A stretch of 64,000 nt of DNA from Pseudomonas berkeleyensis (GTDB lineage: Bacteria; Pseudomonadota; Gammaproteobacteria; Pseudomonadales; Pseudomonadaceae), in contig NZ_CP059139.1 in assembly GCF_014109765.1 (NCBI RefSeq), positions 248,001-312,000 of the forward strand, written 5' to 3'. This document shows, one piece after another, positions 50,115-57,885 of this stretch. A model generated the notes under the pieces. It saw only the letters and a list, made by a program, of their open reading frames with translations. It had not been told where the DNA came from and did not search any database. A program made the translations under genes and the position numbers. Position 1 is the first letter of the stretch, and every line of letters begins with the position of its first letter.

Positions 50115-51428
50115 CTACAGCAGCTCTTTCAATCGATGCCAGGCCATTCCCAGTGCCAGCAGTGGTGAGCGCAGGTGTTTGCCGCCGGGGAAGGTCATGT
50201 GCGGCACCTGGGCGAACAGGTCAAAACCACGGCTTTCCTGGCCGGCAATGGCTTCGGCGAGCAGCTTGCCGGCCAGGTGCGTGGCGTTGACGCCGTGGCC
50301 GGCGTAGGCCTGGGCATGGAAGACGTTGGCTTGATCCTTGAGTCGGCCGATCTGCGGCATGCGGTTGGCACCGATACCGATCATGCCGCCCCACTGGTAG
50401 TCGATGCGCACGTCGGCCAGCTGCGGGAAGACCTTGAGCATCTTCGGCTTCATGTAGCCGGCGATATCGGCTGGATCACGCCCCGAGTAGTGGCAGGCAC
50501 CACCGAACAGCAGGCGGCGGTCGGCGGAGAGGCGGTAGTAGTCCACGGTCACGCGCTGGTCGCACAGCGCCATGTTCTGCGGGATCAGTTGGCGGGCCTG
50601 CTCTTCGGAAAGTTGCTCGGTGGCGATGATGTAGCTGCCGGCCGGTAGCACCTTGCCGCTGAGGGTCGGGTTGAGCCCGTTGATATAGGCGTTGCAGGCC
50701 AGCACCAGGTTTTTTGCGCGCACCTGGCCGTTGGCGGTGTGCACGCGCACCTCGCTGCCGTAGTCGATGCGCGTCACCGGCGACTCTTCGAACAGCTGCA
50801 CGCCCAGCGACTGGGCGGCGGCGGCTTCACCGAGGGCCAGGTTGAGTGGATGCAGATGCCCCGAGCCCATGTCGATCATCGCGCCGCAGTAATTGTCCGA
50901 GCCGACTACTTCATGGATTCGCTCCGGCGGCACCAGGCGCATCTCGTGGCGATAGCCGAGGCTCTGCAGTTCGGCCTTGTCTTCGGCGAAGCCTTCATAG
51001 TGAGCGGGCTTGTTGGCCAGGTCGCAGTAGCCCCAGGTCAGGTCGCAGTCGATCTGGAACTGTTCGACGCGGCTGCGCACGATTTCCACCGCTTCCAGGC
51101 CCATCAACTTGAACTGACGCACGCCTTCCTTGCCGACCACGTTTTCGAACTGTTCGACATGATGGCCGACGCCGCGAATCAGCTGCCCGCCGTTGCGCCC
51201 GCTGGCGCCCCAACCGATCTTGCGTGCTTCCAGCAGTGCTACCGAGAAGCCTTTCTGGGCCAGCTCGATGGCGGTGTTCAGGCCGCTGAAACCGCCGCCG
51301 ACGATGCACACGTCCACCTGCAGATCACCTCCCAGGGGCGGGTAGGCCTGCTGGCGATTGACGCTGGCGGCGTAATAGGAGGCGGCATGCTGTGGGCTGT
51401 GGACGGGCTGTTGAACGCGGGCGTTCAT
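50115..51428 (-). CDS. FAD-dependent oxidoreductase, gamma-glutamylputrescine oxidase type
   Basis: 437 residues from ATG 51428 (AGGA upstream). The DAO-family flavin motif VCIVGGGFSGLNTAIELAQK is near residue 38, with GRNGGQLI after it and the C-terminal AYAGHGVNATHLAGKLLAEA. It oxidises gamma-glutamylputrescine or another amine, giving aldehydes for KauB. Relation to PuuB/PauB4 is by pattern and genomic context only. Converges with the second LysE gene. Confidence 0.82.
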   Translation of the reverse strand: MNARVQQPVHSPQHAASYYAASVNRQQAYPPLGGDLQVDVCIVGGGFSGLNTAIELAQKGFSVALLEARKIGWGASGRNGGQLIRGVGHHVEQFENVVGKEGVRQFKLMGLEAVEIVRSRVEQFQIDCDLTWGYCDLANKPAHYEGFAEDKAELQSLGYRHEMRLVPPERIHEVVGSDNYCGAMIDMGSGHLHPLNLALGEAAAAQSLGVQLFEESPVTRIDYGSEVRVHTANGQVRAKNLVLACNAYINGLNPTLSGKVLPAGSYIIATEQLSEEQARQLIPQNMALCDQRVTVDYYRLSADRRLLFGGACHYSGRDPADIAGYMKPKMLKVFPQLADVRIDYQWGGMIGIGANRMPQIGRLKDQANVFHAQAYAGHGVNATHLAGKLLAEAIAGQESRGFDLFAQVPHMTFPGGKHLRSPLLALGMAWHRLKELL

Positions 51429-51658
51429 GTGCGAAATCCTGATTTCGTTGTGTGGAAAATTCAACGCAGCATAAGCGCGTGATCCGTCCGGCGCCAAGTG
51501 TCAGTCGGAAAAAACACGCGGGACAGCAGAAGGACGTCGTGCGCTCCGCTCGGGGATCGTTGTGCAGCCGATGTGCCCTTCAGGGGCGGACCGTCACCCT
51601 GCGGGCAGGCGCCAGTATGGCGCGGTAAACTGTCGCCTTCGTTTCCAGGCGCCCGCGC

Positions 51659-52012
51659 ATGAGCTGCACAGACCGCAAGATCGATCACCTGCGTCGACAG
51701 ATTCCACGCTTCGACTGCGTCCCCGGCTGCCATGACTGCTGTGGGCCGGTCACGGCGTCGTCCGAAGAGCTGGCACGTCTGCCGGTCAAGAGCGATGCCG
51801 AGCATGATGCGGCGTTGGCCGAATACAACTGCGTGCATCTGGGGCCGAACGGCTGCGAGGTGTATGACCAGCGCCCGCTGATCTGCCGTCTGTTCGGCAC
51901 GACACCGCGTCTGCCTTGCCCGCACGGCCGCGGGCCGGAGCAACCGATCGAGCCAGCGGTGGAGCGCCAGGTGCACCGGCTGATCGCCACGACGCGACAA
52001 CGTCTGGTGTAG
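51659..52012 (+). CDS. YkgJ family cysteine-cluster protein
   Basis: 117 residues. Cysteines in CVPGCHDCCGP near the N terminus and in YNCVHLGPNGCEVYDQRPLICRLFGT follow the YkgJ (CxxCxxCC...) pattern, thought to bind zinc or an iron-sulphur cluster. Role unknown. Placed just before the sigma factor gene, 60 bases away. Confidence 0.85.
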   Translation: MSCTDRKIDHLRRQIPRFDCVPGCHDCCGPVTASSEELARLPVKSDAEHDAALAEYNCVHLGPNGCEVYDQRPLICRLFGTTPRLPCPHGRGPEQPIEPAVERQVHRLIATTRQRLV

Positions 52013-52033
52013 TGGATTTCTCAGTGCGTGCAT

Positions 52034-52055
52034 ATAATGCGACTCACTTTCAATT
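52034..52055. promoter_or_regulatory. Fur box candidate before the first sigma factor gene
   Basis: ATAATGCGACTCACTTTCAATTA resembles Pseudomonas Fur sites (AATGCGAATCATTCTCATT-like), 18 bases before the sigma factor start. FecI-type genes are usually iron-repressed. Match is partial. Confidence 0.35.
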
Positions 52056-52072
52056 AGTCGTGTGTCGCCGCC

Positions 52073-52609
52073 ATGACCAAATCCTCCTCCAGCGTCGAGC
52101 TGATCGGCGCCCTTGCGCTGCATTACGACGAGCTGGTCGAGTACATTCGTCGGCGTTTCCAGGGCAGCCAGTTCGCCCGTGAGGTGGTGCACGATGTCTG
52201 CCTGCAACTGCTGGAGAAACCGCCGCAGCAGCCGGTGAACCTGCCTTTTTCCTTCTTGCGCCGCGCCTCGTTCAATCGCGCCATCGACCGCCGTCGTGCC
52301 GATAACACCCGCAACGCCTATTTCGAAGTGACCGCCGAAGTGCCGGACTGGCACGTGCACGAGCTCGACGGAGCCGCCGCGCTGGATTTCGAACAACAGC
52401 TCGAAGCCCTGTTGGCCATCATCGACGCTTTGCCGGCCCGCGCCCGCCAGGTATTTCTGCTGCACCGCATCCACGGCATGCCGCAGCGCGAGATCGCCGA
52501 CGAGCTGGGCATTTCCACCAACATGGTGACCCAGCATTTCTCCCGCGCCATGCGCAGCATCGCCCGCGACTGGGAGCCGGCGCGGCGAGCGCTGGCCGGG
52601 CGGGGCTGA
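52073..52609 (+). CDS. ECF sigma factor, FecI type
   Basis: 178 residues with sigma-2 (about 15-80: ALHYDELVEYIRRRFQGSQF) and sigma-4 (about 120-170: LPARARQVFLLHRIHGMPQREIADELGIS read in parts). Drives transcription of the receptor gene in response to a signal relayed by FecR. Three bases before fecR. Confidence 0.92.
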   Translation: MTKSSSSVELIGALALHYDELVEYIRRRFQGSQFAREVVHDVCLQLLEKPPQQPVNLPFSFLRRASFNRAIDRRRADNTRNAYFEVTAEVPDWHVHELDGAAALDFEQQLEALLAIIDALPARARQVFLLHRIHGMPQREIADELGISTNMVTQHFSRAMRSIARDWEPARRALAGRG

Positions 52610-52612
52610 GAC

Positions 52613-53455
52613 ATGGCTCAGTCCGATCGTTCCGACGGCGTAGCCGGCAGCGACCCGCTTGCGCCATTCGAGCACGCACTGCGCAACCGCGTGCCTTCGC
52701 GCGATGCGCTGCTTGCGGAAGCCAAGGCGCAAAGCGATCGCCAGCGGCGGCGCAAGCAGGCCCTGGGTGGTGGCCTGGCTACGTTGTTGTTGGGTTTTAC
52801 CGTATGGAGTTTCGATCCCGCCTGGCACAGCGAAGATGTACGTACCGCTGTCGGCCAGCGTGACAGCCTGCAACTGGCCGATGGCAGCCGGGTGGTGCTC
52901 AACAGCGCCACGCACCTGCGCATCGAGCGGCGCCTGCGCAGTCGGCAGATCGAGCTGCTGAGTGGCGAGGCGACCTTCACCGTCGAGCATGGCGACAAGC
53001 CCTTCATCGTGCGCAGCCAGGATGTCTCCGTGCGCGACATCGGTACCGTGTTCAACGTACGCAGCGATAGCCGTGGTGTTGCCGTTGCCGTGCTGGAGGG
53101 CGAGGTTGAGGTCTCCACCCTGCAGTCAGCGCCTCAGCGTTTGCAGGGTGGTCAGCAGGCATTGGCTCATGCCGGCCGGGTTGGTGCCGGCGAGGCGGCG
53201 AACATGGAGCGCGTCACTGCCTGGCAGCACGGCAAGCTGCGCTTCGACGGCACGCCGTTGAGTGAGGTGATCGCCGATATCCAGCGTTATCGCCAGGCGC
53301 CGGTTCGTCTGGCCGACCCGCGTATCGCCAGCCTGCGCGTATCCGGCGAGTTCGACAGCGATGCCGTCGAGTCGCTGCTCGACCTGCTGCCGGCGATCCT
53401 GCCGGTAGCGCTCATGCGCAGTGCTGATGGCAGCGTGACGATCAGCGGACGCTAG
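52613..53455 (+). CDS. FecR-type anti-sigma factor
   Basis: 280 residues. One membrane helix (about 50-68) then a FecR periplasmic domain with RTAVGQRDSLQLADGSRVVLNSAT, LLSGEATFTVEHGDKPFIVRS and VLEGEVEV, and a C-terminal STN-binding region. Unlike its neighbour at 56835, it lacks the usual N-terminal W-x2-L-R-W block, so sigma contact may differ. In an operon with the sigma gene and the receptor gene. Confidence 0.9.
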   Translation: MAQSDRSDGVAGSDPLAPFEHALRNRVPSRDALLAEAKAQSDRQRRRKQALGGGLATLLLGFTVWSFDPAWHSEDVRTAVGQRDSLQLADGSRVVLNSATHLRIERRLRSRQIELLSGEATFTVEHGDKPFIVRSQDVSVRDIGTVFNVRSDSRGVAVAVLEGEVEVSTLQSAPQRLQGGQQALAHAGRVGAGEAANMERVTAWQHGKLRFDGTPLSEVIADIQRYRQAPVRLADPRIASLRVSGEFDSDAVESLLDLLPAILPVALMRSADGSVTISGR

Positions 53456-53470
53456 CTCTTTCAGCTTTAT

Positions 53471-53538
53471 GTGGGAGGGGCTTTAGCCGCGAGCTTTTGA
53501 CTCTGTAGCGAGGCAGTCGCGGCTAAAGCCCCTCCCAC
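53471..53538. repeat. Palindromic repeat (GTGGGAGGGGCTTTAGCCGCGA type)
   Basis: GTGGGAGGGGCTTTAGCCGC (53471-53490) and its inverted copy GCGGCTAAAGCCCCTCCCAC (53519-53538) enclose 28 bases. This is a known style of Pseudomonas REP. It lies between fecR and the receptor gene and may act as an mRNA hairpin. Confidence 0.85.
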
Positions 53539-53660
53539 GATTGCCGATCCCAGTCCCGAGAAAGTAACGAGAATTTTTTGCATCTCGACCTCAACATCGC
53601 CCGACGCTCATCCGCCATTCCCTGTGAACGTCATTTCTGATCGCGTCACCGGGGAGATTC

Positions 53661-56174
53661 ATGAACACCAAACCATCATCGCGCCGTTCGCGGCTGAGTC
53701 GTCTTTCACTGCTGGCGGCAGGCATCATGCTGGCGTCCACCCTGCATGCGCAGGAGGCTACCTACACCCTGAAGCTGCCTGCGCAGCCGCTGGATCAGGC
53801 GCTCAATGCGCTGGCCGGGCAGACCGGTAGCCGCATCCTCTTCGCCACCGAGATCGCTACCAGCCAGCGGGCCTCGGCGCTGAGCGGTGAATTGACCGTA
53901 CAGCAGGCGTTACAGCGTCTGCTTCAGGGCACGGGGTTGACGGTTCAGGAGACCGGTGATGGCAGTTATGTGATCGCTGAACCCGCCTCGGTCGGCGCTA
54001 CGCTGAATCTCGGCGCGATCACCATCCAGGGGCAGGGCATGGGCGAGGCGACCGAGGGATCGGGTTCATACACCACTGGCCTGGTCAGCGTCGGCTCCAA
54101 GACCCCGGTCAGCCTCAAGGAAACGCCGCAAACGGTGTCGATCATCAGCCAGCAGATGATTGAGGATCAGCGCATTACCACCTTGCCGGAGGCTATGAAG
54201 CGAGCGCCGGGCATCACCGTGCGCAACAACAACTATCACGTTCAGCAGTTCTATTCGCGTGGCTTCGGCATCGATAACGTGCAGATCGACGGTGCTTCGC
54301 CGATGGATATCGGTACCGGACTGGGCACGTTCTATAGCGACCGTCTTTACGACATGGCGCCCTATGACCACGTGGAGGTGCTGCGTGGCGCCAGCGGTCT
54401 GTTGGGTGGCACGGGTGATCCGGGTGGCATCGTCAACCTGGTGCGCAAGCGGCCATTGGACAGCTACCAGCTGAAGTTAAATACCTCTGCCGGCTCGTGG
54501 GACAACTATCGACACGAGATCGACCTCACCGGCCCGTTGGCTTTCGACGGCAAGCTGCGTGGACGTGTGGTGGCCGCGTACACGGATCGCCAGTACTTCA
54601 TGGATAACCGCAGTACCGAGAAGCCATTTCTCTATGGCATCTTCGAGGCCGATCTCAGCGATGACACCATGCTCACGGTGGGCGGCAGCTACGACAAACT
54701 CAAGGAGAACGGCACGGGTGACGGCCTGCCGCGTTACAGCACCGGCGGTGATCTGAAGTTGCCTCGCAGCACCTGGTACACCACCGGTCAGGCCTGGTCC
54801 GATAGCTACACCCGTGAGTGGTTCGTGAAACTCGATCACCACTTCAATGAGGATTGGAAGCTCAACACTTCTTACACGTACTCCTACAACGGCTCCACCA
54901 CCGAGGGCATCATCCCCTACGGCTCCGTGGACGAAACCACCGGCACTGGCCCGTACTGGTGGGGCAGCTACGTCTCCAGCTGGAGCAAGCAGCAGGTGTT
55001 CGATGTGAACCTTTCAGGGTATTTCGATGCCTTCGGACGGCAGCACGAGCTTCTCGTCGGCGGTGATTATCAGAAGGTTACCAGTCGCTGGCGTGCAGCC
55101 CAGGGCATGCTGGGCAAGGGTGGCCTGATCGACATCTGGAACCCTGGGGCCACACCGCTGCCGCACAACGAGACCAACCACAGTTTCTGGCGCGACTACC
55201 ACCCCAACGGTCGTGAGCAGTACGGCCTGTACTCGACGCTACGCCTGCAACTGACCGATCCGCTGAAACTGGTGATCGGCGCCCGCGCCCAGCGCTACAA
55301 GTTCGAGCAGGCCTACAGCACGCGTGCGCAGGACGGAACCGGGTCGTGGACGCTGCAGGATGATGTGTTCGATCGCCAGCCGACCACGCTCGTGCCCTAC
55401 GGTGGCTTGATCTATGCGCTGAACGATGAATGGTCGAGCTACGTCAGCTATGCCGAGGTGTTCAAGCCTCAGGCGCAGAAACTCCAGGGGCCGTTGGATG
55501 CGAAGAAATCCATCGAACCCATGACCGGCAAGACCTACGAAACCGGTATCAAGGGCGAGCTGCTTGGCGGCAGCCTGAACGTCAGCGCCGCGCTGTTCTA
55601 CACCACGCGTGAGAACCAGGCGGCGGAAGACCCGGCCTACCCGAACCCTCCGTTCAGCTACAGCGCATCATGCTGTTTCCTGGCTCAGGACAAGATCACC
55701 AGCAAGGGCATCGATCTCGAAGCGACCGGGGAAATTGCGCCAGGCTGGGACATCATGGTCGGCTACACCTACAACCAGATCCATAACGACACCGAGGAGA
55801 GGCTCTACAGCACCGTTACGCCCAAGCACCTGTTCAAGCTGTGGACGCTGTACAACCTGCCGGGTGAATTGTCCGACTGGCGTATCGGCGGCGGTGTGAC
55901 CGTGACCAGCCCGACCTATGTGGAAGGCCAGGCGTATCGTTTCGACAGCAGTTGGAACGTCATCGACAGCCGCGACTACGATTTCAGTCAGTCGGGTTAC
56001 GCGGTCTACGATGCGATGGTCGAGTACGACGTCGACCAGAACTGGACGGTCGCCCTCAACGGCAACAATCTGTTCGACCGCCGCTACTACGCCAGCGTCG
56101 GTACGTCCGAGTACGGCAACTACTATGGCGAGCCCCGCAATTTCACCCTGACTCTGCGCGGCACCTTCTGGTAA
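53661..56174 (+). CDS. TonB-dependent siderophore receptor with signalling domain
   Basis: 837 residues. Signal peptide to THLHA (residue 30, read LHAQ); STN signalling domain (about 35-105: PLDQALNALAGQTGSRILFATE); then a TonB/plug region (SLKETPQTVSIISQQMIEDQ, about 150-300) and a 22-strand barrel ending in FTLTLRGTFW. Imports an iron complex and signals to FecR. The ligand is not known. GGGGAGA precedes the start. Confidence 0.92.
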   Translation: MNTKPSSRRSRLSRLSLLAAGIMLASTLHAQEATYTLKLPAQPLDQALNALAGQTGSRILFATEIATSQRASALSGELTVQQALQRLLQGTGLTVQETGDGSYVIAEPASVGATLNLGAITIQGQGMGEATEGSGSYTTGLVSVGSKTPVSLKETPQTVSIISQQMIEDQRITTLPEAMKRAPGITVRNNNYHVQQFYSRGFGIDNVQIDGASPMDIGTGLGTFYSDRLYDMAPYDHVEVLRGASGLLGGTGDPGGIVNLVRKRPLDSYQLKLNTSAGSWDNYRHEIDLTGPLAFDGKLRGRVVAAYTDRQYFMDNRSTEKPFLYGIFEADLSDDTMLTVGGSYDKLKENGTGDGLPRYSTGGDLKLPRSTWYTTGQAWSDSYTREWFVKLDHHFNEDWKLNTSYTYSYNGSTTEGIIPYGSVDETTGTGPYWWGSYVSSWSKQQVFDVNLSGYFDAFGRQHELLVGGDYQKVTSRWRAAQGMLGKGGLIDIWNPGATPLPHNETNHSFWRDYHPNGREQYGLYSTLRLQLTDPLKLVIGARAQRYKFEQAYSTRAQDGTGSWTLQDDVFDRQPTTLVPYGGLIYALNDEWSSYVSYAEVFKPQAQKLQGPLDAKKSIEPMTGKTYETGIKGELLGGSLNVSAALFYTTRENQAAEDPAYPNPPFSYSASCCFLAQDKITSKGIDLEATGEIAPGWDIMVGYTYNQIHNDTEERLYSTVTPKHLFKLWTLYNLPGELSDWRIGGGVTVTSPTYVEGQAYRFDSSWNVIDSRDYDFSQSGYAVYDAMVEYDVDQNWTVALNGNNLFDRRYYASVGTSEYGNYYGEPRNFTLTLRGTFW

Positions 56175-56242
56175 GCCATTTGCGCTGCGCAAGAACGCTC
56201 GCAGCGATGCGGGCGTTCTTCCCTCTGGCGTCTCATCGATAG

Positions 56243-56264
56243 CATTGCGAACGATTCTCATAAT
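56243..56264. promoter_or_regulatory. Fur box candidate before the second sigma factor gene
   Basis: CATTGCGAACGATTCTCATAAT-type sequence 55 bases upstream of the sigma start; ACGATTCTCATAATC matches the core of Pseudomonas Fur sites (GATTCTCAT). Better match than the one at 52034. Confidence 0.5.
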
Positions 56265-56318
56265 CTGTAGTCTTGCGGCCTGCCTGAATCCCCAGCATTC
56301 CTTTCTCCGGAGTCTGCC

Positions 56319-56834
56319 TTGGCTGCCGATGATCTCGATCAGCTGTTTCGCCTCTACCATCGCGAATTACAGCAGATTGCCTACCGCAGCCTCGGGGATC
56401 GGGAAATGGCGGCCGATCTCACTCAGGACACCTTCGTCCGCTATGTCGGCCTCGAACGTGAACGGCGCACGGTCGATATCGAGAACCCGCGCTTCTTTCT
56501 GATTCGCATGCTGCGCAACCTGATAATCGATCTGGGGCGCAGCAGTTCGCGACGTGTTGCCACGGCCGTTCTGGACGATGTCGAGGATGAACTGCTCGAT
56601 CCCTATCCATGCCCGCAACGTCTGCTGGAGCTGCGCCAGCAGGTGCAACTTTTGCACGAGGCGCTGAGCGAACTGCCGGACAACTGTCGCCGTGCACTGT
56701 TGCTCAATCGGCTGGACGGCCTTGGCCATGCGGCGATTGCAGAACGCCTGGGCGTGTCGCCGAGCATGGTCAGCAAATACATCATGCGCGCCCTGCGTCA
56801 TTGCATTCGCCGCCTCGGTTTACTGGACGACTGA
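56319..56834 (+). CDS. ECF sigma factor, FecI type (TTG start)
   Basis: 171 residues starting at TTG 56319, supported by CCGGAG six bases upstream and homology of the first residues to other FecI proteins. Sigma-2 (LFRLYHRELQQIAYRSLGDRE) and sigma-4 (LPDNCRRALLLNRLDGLGHAAIAERLG) are clear. Its stop directly precedes the fecR start. Confidence 0.88.
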   Translation: MAADDLDQLFRLYHRELQQIAYRSLGDREMAADLTQDTFVRYVGLERERRTVDIENPRFFLIRMLRNLIIDLGRSSSRRVATAVLDDVEDELLDPYPCPQRLLELRQQVQLLHEALSELPDNCRRALLLNRLDGLGHAAIAERLGVSPSMVSKYIMRALRHCIRRLGLLDD

Positions 56835-57785
56835 ATGAAATCGGCCCTTTGCGAACAGGAACTCGACGAGCCGCTGGCAGATGAACTGACTGAGCAGGCT
56901 CTGCAGTGGTTGGTCGACCTGCATGCTGGCGAAGGCCAGAGTGCAAGCTGGGATGACTACCTGCGCTGGTGCGCCACCTCGCCGGTACACCAGCAAGCGG
57001 CGCAGACCGCTGAGCGTTTGTGGGAGCGCCTGGGCAGTACGCTCGAACGACCGAAAAGCAGGCGCATGCCGTTGCTCGGCTTGGTGCTGGCCATCGGCCT
57101 GGCAGGCGGCTCGTACTGGCAGGCGCAGAACCACGGCTGGATGGCGGATGAGCGTACCGCTGTCGGTGAACGGCGTTCCGTGCAACTGGCCGACGGTTCC
57201 CGAGTGGAGCTGGCGCCGCGCACGCGGGTGGATATCGAGCTGAGCGGCACCCAGCGCCTTGTGCGGCTGTACGCTGGCGAAGTGTTCGTGCAGGTGGCAG
57301 CCGATCCTCAGCGACCGTTCGAGATCGAGGCCGGCAATGGCCGCATACGCGCCTTGGGTACGGCCTTCGATGTGCGCAATAGCGGTAATAGCGTGCACCT
57401 CGTGGTGACTGAGCATGCGGTGCGCGTCACCCATGGCCAATCCGCGCAGGTCGCTGAAGTCGAGGAGGGGCAGGGGCTGCAGTACGGCGCGCAATGGCTG
57501 TCCCGTCCGCAGGTGGTGGATGTCAATGCGGCCACCGCCTGGCGCCGTGATCGCCTGGTATTCAACGAGCGGCCGCTGGGCGAAGTGGTCGACGAGTTGC
57601 GCCGTTACCACTCCGGGGTGATCTGGCTGCGTGACGACGAACTGGGCAGCCTGCCAGTGACTGGCATCGTCGGTACCGGTGACGTGATGGCGCAGTTGCA
57701 GTTGTTGCAGCAGTCCCTGCCATTGCGCGTGCGCCAACTGCCCTGGTTGACCGTGATCGAGCGCGATCCGGATCGCACGAAATAA
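56835..57785 (+). CDS. FecR-type anti-sigma factor
   Basis: 316 residues. N-terminal block ASWDDYLRWCATSPVHQQAA is the W-x-x-Y-L-R-W sigma-contact region; one membrane helix (about 77-95, PLLGLVLAIGLAGGSYW); FecR domain RTAVGERRSVQLADGSRVELAPR and LYAGEVFVQV; STN-binding C terminus. Complete, in contrast to the FecR at 52613. Confidence 0.92.
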   Translation: MKSALCEQELDEPLADELTEQALQWLVDLHAGEGQSASWDDYLRWCATSPVHQQAAQTAERLWERLGSTLERPKSRRMPLLGLVLAIGLAGGSYWQAQNHGWMADERTAVGERRSVQLADGSRVELAPRTRVDIELSGTQRLVRLYAGEVFVQVAADPQRPFEIEAGNGRIRALGTAFDVRNSGNSVHLVVTEHAVRVTHGQSAQVAEVEEGQGLQYGAQWLSRPQVVDVNAATAWRRDRLVFNERPLGEVVDELRRYHSGVIWLRDDELGSLPVTGIVGTGDVMAQLQLLQQSLPLRVRQLPWLTVIERDPDRTK

Positions 57786-57885
57786 TCGCGAAAATTGTTC
57801 TTCACGGCGCTGTCAGGTTTTCAAGCGCTGACGTCTTTCCTATCGAGATCGATTTTTATTTCGCTAATTTCGGCGGGGGAGATAC

